Shown piece after piece: positions 1 to 5,100 of a DNA stretch of 5,344 bases. The translations under genes and the position numbers were made by a program. How positions within the stretch are numbered: position 1 is the first letter of the stretch; every line of letters starts with the position of its first letter. The notes below the pieces were generated by a model. The model worked only from the letters and a program-made list of their open reading frames with translations. It made no database searches and was not told the origin of the DNA. The stretch spans positions 1 to 5,344 of the forward strand of contig JAJDDU010000051.1 of the NCBI GenBank assembly GCA_029260155.1, in the 5' to 3' direction. This DNA is from Phycisphaerae bacterium. GTDB lineage: Bacteria > Planctomycetota > Phycisphaerae > UBA1845.

Positions 1-961
1 GAGGTGCCAAGTGCGATTCTGGTCTCGCGCGAAAACGGACCATGTCGCCCTCGTAGTTTTGATGAGTATATGCTACACCGGCATGTAGCAACCTCTTCCC
101 TTTATCTTCGTAAATAGGCAGCCAAGTAGCGCGACCTGTGATGTTGTAATCTCTACCACCTCCGTTATCGCCAAAGTCATCCGTCTGGCGAAATACACCA
201 GCTGCCCATGTCATGCGTTTGTCGTCCGAATGATTGTGTATCATCATGCCGACGTTTCTGCTCGGTGAAAATGTATTGGCAATGCTGCGTTCCATAAAGG
301 TGATGTACTTGCTGCTGGTGAGTTCTTCCAAGCCAAAAGGCTCTTTGAAATGACCGACCCGCAAATTGCCCACCACCGGTAGCTTTTTTAGACCCATGTA
401 GACGTCTTTGAAGTCGGTATCGCCTCCTGCAAAATCGTATTGCGCTTTGAATTCCGTGGTATCATTGATTGTGCCAGAGAAGAACAGCCGAGCTCGTCTA
501 AATTCGACCCGATCAGAAACATCGCCGTACCGATCTTCGATATCTCCGTCTTCTACAAAGTAGGCCCAATCGTTTTGAATTCGTCCACCAATTTTGAGCT
601 TTACCGTTTCATCCAAGGTTTCAAAGTTCAAGCCATTTTTCCAATAGGATCGCATGGTGAGTTTATTGGAGACCAGTTTTTTGACTTTATCCCAAGTTTC
701 AGCATCGGCGGCATTGGGCCGCTCTTGCTTGAGTTCCTCGACACTCTGCTCGATGTTTTTCAATCGCTGCTGGCTTGTACCAGGAGCATTGGGATCTCCT
801 TCCATCTCATGGATTCGGCCTTCGAGCTTGTCGACCTTTTCAATCAGCTGTCGAACGAGTCCTTCAAGCTCGCGCTCTCTTGCCGTGGGTACTTGCGCCA
901 GCACCGCACTACCAGTACACAATAAGATGATCACGCTCATCGCATAGAAAATTCGATTCAT
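1..961 (-). CDS. Porin O/P family outer-membrane porin (OprO/OprP-like), N-terminal part, runs off the window
   Basis: The reading frame is open from position 961 to the left edge (320 codons), so the C-terminus is missing. Residues 1-22 form a signal peptide (basic start, IILL core, AVLA|Q cleavage site). Residues 28-80 are a charged, heptad-like coiled coil, probably a periplasmic or trimerisation stalk. From about residue 100 alternating beta strands begin, with hallmarks of the Porin_O_P (Pfam PF07396) family: KIGGRIQNDW (123-132), RVEFRRARLFFSG (151-163), EFKAQYDFAG (170-179), LRVGHFKEPFGLEELTSSKYITFMERS (in segments, 200-226) and RNVG (235-238). The family forms anion or phosphate-selective outer-membrane channels; the substrate here is not proven. 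The start at 961 is preferred over ATG 967 because AAGGAG lies 8 nt upstream of 961 but only 2 nt from 967. The gene is divergent from the ars operon and visibly more AT-rich than it, which suggests a different history. Confidence 0.93.
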   Translation of the reverse strand, partial: MNRIFYAMSVIILLCTGSAVLAQVPTARERELEGLVRQLIEKVDKLEGRIHEMEGDPNAPGTSQQRLKNIEQSVEELKQERPNAADAETWDKVKKLVSNKLTMRSYWKNGLNFETLDETVKLKIGGRIQNDWAYFVEDGDIEDRYGDVSDRVEFRRARLFFSGTINDTTEFKAQYDFAGGDTDFKDVYMGLKKLPVVGNLRVGHFKEPFGLEELTSSKYITFMERSIANTFSPSRNVGMMIHNHSDDKRMTWAAGVFRQTDDFGDNGGGRDYNITGRATWLPIYEDKGKRLLHAGVAYTHQNYEGDMVRFRARPESHLAP

Positions 962-969
962 GTTCATAA

Positions 970-975
970 CTCCTT
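970..975 (-). promoter_or_regulatory. Shine-Dalgarno of the porin gene
   Basis: On the minus strand this reads AAGGAG, a strong ribosome-binding site. It is 8 nt from ATG 961 and 2 nt from the alternative ATG 967, which decides the start at 961. Confidence 0.75.
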
Positions 976-1061
976 ATTAGCCTGTATCTAGCATTCTCTT
1001 GTACTGGGGCTGATCAAGACCATTGCTCTTTCACGCCTTCTCACGCCAGAAAGATAACGAG

Positions 1062-1105
1062 CGCATGTAATGGTTATACAAAGCGTATATAAAGATTGCG
1101 TAAAG
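1062..1105 (-). promoter_or_regulatory. Tandem 11-bp repeat box upstream of the porin (PhoB-type candidate)
   Basis: Read on the minus strand, four consecutive 11-mers run towards the porin: CTTTACGCAAT, CTTTATATACG, CTTTGTATAAC and CATTACATGCG. The first three start with CTTT in exact 11-bp register and the fourth starts with CATT; the shared pattern is roughly CTTTAYATA. An 11-bp direct repeat is the known layout of PhoB (OmpR-family) sites, whose enteric consensus unit is CTGTCATA plus an AT-rich spacer. The match to that consensus is only partial. A possible -10 (TTATCT, 1057 to 1052) lies downstream, about 90 bp before the porin start. The role is inferred from periodicity, position and the porin family. 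Confidence 0.42.
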
Positions 1106-1312
1106 ATTTGCACCCCATTTGCCTGGCCTGCGGTCGTCGATAGTGCCGTGACATCCTGTGAGATGTTCACTGAATCGGTCGAACTCACTAGGCTAGCTCG
1201 GACTGGACTAGGTCAATGGCGAGGTTTCAGGATCGACACCGTGTTCTTCTCCAGCGATCGCGAGGAATGAACCTGCTGGCAACCATTCGACGACGGCATG
1301 ACCGCCGTCTAA

Positions 1313-1334
1313 CATATGCGTCTAGTCGAATATG
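1313..1334 (+). promoter_or_regulatory. Candidate ArsR operator (imperfect palindrome)
   Basis: The left arm CATATGCG (1313-1320) and right arm CGAATATG (1327-1334) are inverted copies with one mismatched pair, around a TCTAGT centre containing CTAG. In total 9 of 11 base pairs are symmetric. Known ArsR/SmtB operators are AT-rich imperfect inverted repeats of this size overlapping the promoter, with outer ATA/TAT blocks as here. It ends 22 bp before the arsR GTG codon, the expected place for an autoregulated ars operon. A convincing -35/-10 pair is not obvious; TTCGAC (1286-1291) and TCTAAC (1308-1313) with a 16-bp spacer are a weak option. Confidence 0.6.
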
Positions 1335-1356
1335 ACCGAGCGCTGCGACGACTACC

Positions 1357-1698
1357 GTGCCGGATACAACCAACACCGTGTTCCGGGCGTTCGCAGATGA
1401 GAACAGGATTCGCCTGTTGAATCTCCTTCTCGAAGGCGATGTTTGCGTCTGCGATCTGTGCGACGCGCTGGACATGCCTCAGCCGAGAATCTCGCAGCAC
1501 CTCGCTTACTTGCGCAAGGCTGGCCTTGTGACCGTCCGGCAGGATGGAAAGTGGAAACACTACGCCGCTTCGAAACACCCGGCGGGGCTTCACCGCAGGC
1601 TGTTGAACTGTGTGCGTGCGTGCCTTCGAGACATCGACCTCTTGCAGGCCGATAGAGCGCGGCTTCAAGAGACACGCGGGCGCGGATGCTGCGAATAG
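1357..1698 (+). CDS. arsR: ArsR family arsenic-responsive transcriptional repressor
   Basis: This 113-aa protein has the length and fold pattern of the ArsR/SmtB winged-helix repressors, which bind operator DNA as dimers and release it when As(III) or Sb(III) binds. The signature DVCVCDLCDAL (residues 28-38) puts Cys30, Cys32 and Cys35 at the positions of the three-cysteine arsenite site of the E. coli plasmid R773 ArsR. The recognition helix follows (QPRISQHLAYLRKAGL, 42-57), then the beta wing with RQDGKWKHY (61-69). The protein ends with vicinal Cys111-Cys112. The start is GTG 1357: an in-frame TGA lies at 1333-1335 and no ATG occurs between, although no clear ribosome-binding site precedes the GTG. 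It is first in an operon with arsC (74 bp downstream) and acr3, and a palindromic operator lies just upstream, so autoregulation is likely. Confidence 0.95.
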   Translation: MPDTTNTVFRAFADENRIRLLNLLLEGDVCVCDLCDALDMPQPRISQHLAYLRKAGLVTVRQDGKWKHYAASKHPAGLHRRLLNCVRACLRDIDLLQADRARLQETRGRGCCE

Positions 1699-1772
1699 CC
1701 GAGGCCAAAGCGGAGGAGATGACGTTCGGAACAACCCGGTCGTCGGGTGAACCCGCCTCTTGGATCGGATGA

Positions 1773-2195
1773 ATGATGGAATCGGAATCGCAGCAGCAAC
1801 AGCGCGTCATGATCCTCTGCACGGGGAACTCCTGTCGGTCGCAGATGGCGGAAGCGTTCTGGCGACAGCATGACGGTGCGACGTGGGAGGTCTTCAACGC
1901 GGGAACCGAGCCGAGCGGCGTTGTTCATCCGCTAGCCGTGCGGGCGATGGCCGAACGCGGCATCGATATCGCCGACTTCAAGCCCAAGTCCGTAGCGGCT
2001 TTCGTCGGTGAGCCGTTCGATCTGGTCGTCACCGTGTGCGGCAACGCCGAGGCGCGATGCCCGTCACTACCGCGGGCCAAGCGGCATCTGCACTGGCCGT
2101 TCGACGACCCCGCCAGCGCCGAGGGGTCGGACGATGAGCGGATGCAAGTCTGCCGCCGCGTGAGGGATGAGATCGAGGAGAGAATCAGGAGCTAG
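1773..2195 (+). CDS. arsC: Arsenate reductase, thioredoxin-coupled type (LMW phosphatase fold)
   Basis: This 140-aa cytoplasmic enzyme should reduce arsenate to arsenite using thioredoxin, as in the Staphylococcus aureus pI258/Bacillus ArsC family. The phosphatase P-loop CTGNSCRS (16-23) supplies nucleophile Cys16 and Arg22. The redox relay cysteines are Cys89 and Cys96 in VVTVCGNAEARCPSLP (85-100), matching Cys82 and Cys89 of S. aureus ArsC. The DDPA motif (111-114) carries the general acid Asp. The C-terminal VRDEIEERI helix is also typical of the family, and the length is usual. All catalytic residues are present, so it looks intact. Start: two adjacent ATG codons (1773, 1776); either gives the same core. 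A 17-codon ORF in the same frame (ATG 1719) ends with TGA directly before ATG 1773, which might allow translational coupling. acr3 follows after 27 bp. Confidence 0.96.
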   Translation: MMESESQQQQRVMILCTGNSCRSQMAEAFWRQHDGATWEVFNAGTEPSGVVHPLAVRAMAERGIDIADFKPKSVAAFVGEPFDLVVTVCGNAEARCPSLPRAKRHLHWPFDDPASAEGSDDERMQVCRRVRDEIEERIRS

Positions 2196-2222
2196 CTCAC
2201 ACAACGGGCAGGGTGATCTTTC

Positions 2223-2549
2223 ATGGACAAAGGCTGCGCAAAACGATTGTCGTTCCTCGACCGCTATCTGACGCTCTGGATCTTCTTGGCGATGGCCGTC
2301 GGAGTGGGGAGCGGTTATCTCCTTCCGGGGGTCGAGGGCTTCATCAACCGCTTTCAGGTTGGCACGACGAACATCCCCATCGCAGTCGGCCTGATTCTGA
2401 TGATGTACCCACCGCTGGCGAAGGTGAAGTACGAAGAGCTTGGCGATGTGTTCCGTAACTGGAAGGTGCTTGGCCTGTCGCTCGTCCAGAACTGGCTCGT
2501 CGGCCCCGTCCTGATGTTCGCGCTGGCCGTGCTGTTCCTGCGCGGCTAA
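2223..2549 (+). pseudogene. acr3: Truncated arsenite efflux transporter Acr3 (first third only)
   Basis: These 108 residues match the N-terminus of the Acr3 (ArsB/Acr3, BART superfamily) arsenite permease: FLDRYLTLWIFLAMAVGVG, GFINRFQVGTTNIPIAVGL, LMMYPPLAKVKYEELGDVF and WKVLGLSLVQNWLVGPVL. About three membrane segments are present (roughly 15-34, 51-66, 83-106). The family is normally about 350 aa with ten helices. Here the frame stops (TAA 2547-2549) straight after FLRG, where family members continue with YPEYMVG-like sequence; no other frame downstream resumes it, so this is a deletion or rearrangement rather than a simple frameshift. The Cys of helix 4 and Glu of helix 9 needed for transport in studied Acr3 proteins are absent, so it should not export arsenite. 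The start has AGGGTGA about 6 nt upstream. The retained part looks undamaged, which suggests a recent break. Confidence 0.9.
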
Positions 2550-2561
2550 GGTAAGGTTTGT

Positions 2562-2756
2562 GCTCGCATGGCGGTCGCGGAGAGCCTGGAGCCGCTCGCT
2601 GAACTCGTCGGTGCGATTCGCATGGTCGGCCGCGTCTCGCAAGTCCAACAGCAGTCCGACGGCGCGATCATCTCCCTTTGGCGTCGGTTTCACGATCCAC
2701 GCCGAGACATGCTCCCAAACGGCTGGGACGCGCGGCGCTATGTCTTCGAAGTGCCC
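2562..2756 (-). pseudogene. Antisense gene fragment resembling the C-terminus of a SWIM zinc-finger/DUF6880-type protein
   Basis: On the minus strand about 65 codons read as a helical, charged segment: GHFEDIAPRVPAVWEHV, then KPTPKGDDRAVGLLLDLRD, then TDEFSERLQALRDRHAS. From memory, the C-terminal repeats of SWIM zinc-finger/DUF6880-type proteins have this pattern (pairs such as PKGYDxAVxLLxDLRD and ExFxxRLxxLRxxHxRK), normally followed by about ten more residues ending in AGL. Those last residues are lost at the acr3 junction (about 2548-2562), where the frame runs on into the antisense of acr3. The residues before GHFED (from ATG 2825) look unrelated. I therefore read it as a remnant broken at both ends. 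The family assignment is tentative. Confidence 0.45.
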
Positions 2757-2947
2757 GTTGCTTGGGCATCCGCGCTGGCCTGATGCTTTCGCTCCCTTTC
2801 GGCGTACGCGGAGAGGCGACGCCATGAGATCGCCGCTAGATCCCTCGCGACGGCCTGAGTTTAGCGTCTACAGTCGCCGCCTTGAGGTGCCGATAAACAC
2901 GCGCAAAGTTCGGACGCCATAGGGTCGGTCTGTTCACAGCGCCATCC

Positions 2948-2954
2948 AAGGGAA
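2948..2954 (+). promoter_or_regulatory. Ribosome-binding site of the lipoprotein gene
   Basis: AAGGGAA lies 6 nt before ATG 2961. Together with the signal peptide that begins exactly there, it fixes the start. Confidence 0.6.
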
Positions 2955-2960
2955 ACGTCG

Positions 2961-4544
2961 ATGCGGTGTACTCGATACTATTCTCCTACGAGACTCGTGT
3001 GGCTAGCGGCTATGTCGATGATGTTGGTCGGATGCGACAGCATTACTGCAGAGTCGCCCCAGCCTCAGCTTTGCGGAAACACGTGCGAGTATGCGAGTGA
3101 CGGCGATTGTGATGACGGTGGTCCGGGCGCACTGACGAGCGCATGTGAACTCGGTACCGATTGCAACGATTGCGGATCGCGCATTGACGCGGATCGAACC
3201 GGCGCACAAATCGCTGAAAGCATCGCCGCCGATCTGCCTGATTCCGATGTCACCGTCTCGGCAGTCAAGTTGGCGAGCGCCGGGCCGGACGATGCCGTGT
3301 ATGGTTTGTCGTTTGGAGACGGATCGCAGTCGTTTGCACTGGGCACTACCACTGACTCGACGCTGGACATTACGGGTGTCGTCATAGCAGACGCCTCGGG
3401 CGCCGTCGTGCTGATACAGGAGTATTCGGAAAACTCTACCAAGCTGACTTCCGGCGCAGGGGATGCCGTCGAGTTTATCAACGACGGCGCCTCGAAGAAG
3501 CTGCTCTTCACGCTCAACGCCACGACGCCTCCTAGCATCGCCATCGTAGACATCGACGAGTTCGGCGTGGCGACCTTCAACGAAGAAGCGTCTATCATTC
3601 AAGAGATACCCAATGACGCCTACCAAGACGGAACCGGAACGACAGACTTCGCTACGGCTAAGGCGAGGCTGAGGAGTATGAAAGACTCCTACGGGCTTTC
3701 CGCTAGGTTCACGTGTGACGAAGTGAGCAACCAGCTTGTGGCGGCCGCGAGCGACGCATGCAGCGTGCGTTCGTTTCTTACGGAGGGGCTGCCGAACCGC
3801 GTTGTGGACGGCGGTTGCGAAGCCGTGTCGCTTGCGTTTGGAAAGCTCAGAGGCGATCAAACCGACTCACAGCGTTTCAAAGTGTTCACTGGGTTTCGAA
3901 TAGGTCTTCAGGTCGGTTGCGAGCTCGTAAAAAAGGGTATCGGGATCGGCGCGCTGGTGACCAAAGCGAACCCGTATGACATCGCGTGCTTCTCGTTGCA
4001 GCTTATCGACGACTCCCGACAAGCGACTAGGGAGCAGAGCCTTGGCGAAGCCGTCTGCGACGCCGTCAACGGCATTGTCGGCAGTGATGACTCGACCGAT
4101 CCCGTCGATTCCGATGGTAATGCACCATCGGACAGCGGCGCGTTTACGATCATCGAGTATATAAACATGGACGGTACTCGCGGGACAGGACCCACAGCGG
4201 CACAGATACAACTTTCCGGACCCGATCCAACCAACCCCATCTATTCGTTTCCCAGTATCATGAACGCCACGACGCTCGTCGTCGTCGGGAGTGATGCGTC
4301 ACTGAACTACTCGCTTGAGTCACTGGACCTTTCCGATCCTGACAATCCGACGTTGGGCACACTGACTTCGCCCATCCAACACGGCGACAGGAACGTGCCT
4401 GGCACGACGCTGGGCGGCATTGTCGATCCGGCGCCACTAATAGCTGACGGCACCGCGTATGTCATCGTTGTCGCGTCGAAGGATGTCGACGCGAACGGTG
4501 ATGCCCTTTCGGCGTCGCTACAGTTTTCGGTGAATCCGAATTGA
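2961..4544 (+). CDS. Secreted lipoprotein of unknown function with two Cys-rich modules
   Basis: I do not recognise the function of this 527-aa protein. Residues 1-24 are a lipoprotein signal (basic start, hydrophobic core) with lipobox LVGC, so Cys25 would be lipidated and the protein anchored facing the periplasm or outside. Residues 38-74 are a compact Cys-rich motif with six Cys (38, 42, 50, 62, 68, 71) and the DGDCDDGGPG and GTDCNDCGSR blocks, a pattern I associate with secreted planctomycete and myxobacterial proteins. Residues about 76-225 are beta-rich. Residues about 245-372 look helical with six spaced Cys (252, 267, 286, 320, 343, 366), possibly three disulfides. An Asp/Ser linker (about 373-392) leads to a C-terminal beta domain (about 393-527) ending ADGTAYVIVVASKD...LQFSVNPN, reminiscent of Ig or fibronectin-like folds. 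AAGGGAA 6 nt upstream supports the start. It stands alone and is not clearly linked to arsenic. Confidence 0.85.
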   Translation: MRCTRYYSPTRLVWLAAMSMMLVGCDSITAESPQPQLCGNTCEYASDGDCDDGGPGALTSACELGTDCNDCGSRIDADRTGAQIAESIAADLPDSDVTVSAVKLASAGPDDAVYGLSFGDGSQSFALGTTTDSTLDITGVVIADASGAVVLIQEYSENSTKLTSGAGDAVEFINDGASKKLLFTLNATTPPSIAIVDIDEFGVATFNEEASIIQEIPNDAYQDGTGTTDFATAKARLRSMKDSYGLSARFTCDEVSNQLVAAASDACSVRSFLTEGLPNRVVDGGCEAVSLAFGKLRGDQTDSQRFKVFTGFRIGLQVGCELVKKGIGIGALVTKANPYDIACFSLQLIDDSRQATREQSLGEAVCDAVNGIVGSDDSTDPVDSDGNAPSDSGAFTIIEYINMDGTRGTGPTAAQIQLSGPDPTNPIYSFPSIMNATTLVVVGSDASLNYSLESLDLSDPDNPTLGTLTSPIQHGDRNVPGTTLGGIVDPAPLIADGTAYVIVVASKDVDANGDALSASLQFSVNPN

Positions 4545-4882
4545 CTAACTTGGGTGCGACGTGCCTCTGCCGCCGCGCAGGTATCAGAATCGTAGCGGTT
4601 CGCCGGCGGTCGGCATAGCACTCAGTTTGGTCCGATCGCTTCATGGAGAGATGGCGCGCACTTGCGTAGTGCTCGCAGGGCAGCGCGATCAATCGCCGCA
4701 GGGCTGTACAACGAGCGGCTCGATGATCTCCAGCGCACCGATTGAGGCCGTTATCAGCTTGTAACTGGGCGTCTATCTAACGCCGTGGTCGATCTGCCGT
4801 GGCGGCAGGATGCCGCTCAGCGGGATCAACGTGCTTTCGCGCCCAAAGGCCATCTTCACTGTGCCTGGCACAGCGAAGTGGA

Positions 4883-4904
4883 GCGCGCCACTACAGAGGC
4901 GCGC
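4883..4904. repeat. Perfect GC-rich inverted repeat (7-bp stem, 8-nt loop)
   Basis: GCGCGCC (4883-4889) and GGCGCGC (4898-4904) are exact reverse complements around ACTACAGA. It can form a stable hairpin in RNA or single-stranded DNA. Only CTTT follows, so it is a poor intrinsic terminator; its function is unknown. Confidence 0.5.
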
Positions 4905-4936
4905 CTTTGCGGCAAGACAAATCGACGTTCCCGGCA

Positions 4937-5032
4937 TCCGGAACAACCGCCGAAGGCGCATCCGTCGTCCGATATCACGATCCAGTCTGAAGTATGCCGG
5001 TGTTTGCCAAACCCTCCGGAACAATCCGCCGA
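4937..5032 (+). repeat. Pair of near-identical direct repeats upstream of the HTH gene
   Basis: TCCGGAACAACCGCCGA (4937-4953) recurs as TCCGGAACAATCCGCCGA (5015-5032). The copies differ only by one inserted T and start 78 bp apart. The second copy ends 68 bp before the helix-turn-helix gene. They could be binding sites for that protein or a chance repeat in GC-rich DNA. Confidence 0.4.
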
Positions 5033-5100
5033 TGCATGACGGGCCGGTTCACTGTTACTTTCATCCGAGCGAAGTCCCTTCGTCGACGCGGGAAGAATAC

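Larger units (their letters stand above)
962..1356. other. Divergent intergenic region between porin and arsR (no gene seen)
   Basis: This 395-bp region holds the control signals of two divergent units. The left half (to about 1110) is AT-rich and carries the porin ribosome-binding site and the 11-bp tandem box. The right half is GC-richer and ends in the arsR operator. Short ORFs here, such as a 22-codon one from 1267, have no family features and a poorly placed ribosome-binding site. Smaller repeats seen are TCACGCC twice 10 bp apart (1031 and 1041), ACTAGG twice 20 bp apart (1187 and 1207), and a GTGA-N5-TCAC dyad near 1158-1170. Confidence 0.7.
2550..2960. other. Rearrangement scar and spacer between acr3 fragment and lipoprotein gene
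   Basis: The left half holds the antisense remnant described above. From about 2757 to 2945 I see no gene, no inverted terminal repeats and no recognisable transposase remnant. The plus-strand reading frames here show no family features and overlap the remnant as shadows. No clear sigma70 promoter for the lipoprotein gene was found; TTGAGG at 2882-2887 lacks a good -10 partner. Confidence 0.55.
4545..5100. other. Gene-poor 556-bp region
   Basis: Short overlapping frames on both strands here (up to about 84 codons) lack family motifs, have no good ribosome-binding sites and look like GC-driven chance ORFs. One minus-strand stretch (about 4771 down to 4694) reads YKLITASIGALEIIEPLVVQ, which is protein-like, but it has stops on both sides and no start, so at best it is a remnant. 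The region contains small dyads (4794-4808 and 4883-4904) and a direct repeat (4937 and 5015). No terminator with a T-run was found after the lipoprotein gene. Confidence 0.55.

Noticed and set aside
440..947. Plus-strand ORFs of 161 and 97 codons across the left region
   Set aside because: They are antisense shadows of the porin gene, whose minus-strand translation shows signal peptide and family motifs throughout.
1156..1172. CRP/FNR-like dyad TGTGA-N5-TCAC
   Set aside because: The spacer is 5 rather than 6 bp and the arms are only 4 bp, so it is not distinguishable from chance.
1267..1335. 22-codon ORF before arsR as a leader peptide
   Set aside because: GAGGA abuts its ATG, too close to work well, and the ORF runs through the operator; nothing supports translation.
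2067..2825. 252-codon minus-strand ORF as one real gene
   Set aside because: Its second half is the exact antisense of acr3 and arsC and has no family features; only about codons 24-88 look protein-like, and these are reported as a remnant.
3003..3860. 285-codon minus-strand ORF, with further minus-strand ORFs at 3065-3598 and 3867-4240
   Set aside because: They are shadows opposite the lipoprotein gene, which has a signal peptide, ordered Cys motifs and a ribosome-binding site; the antisense frames have none.
4774..4780. Integron attC core-like site (ATCTAAC, RYYYAAC pattern), with a similar match near 1307
   Set aside because: No properly spaced GTTRRRY partner with a stem structure was found; such 7-mers are common by chance.
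4773..5039. Overlapping 83- and 84-codon ORFs on both strands in the gap
   Set aside because: They have no motifs and no ribosome-binding sites, and their composition fits chance ORFs in GC-rich DNA.
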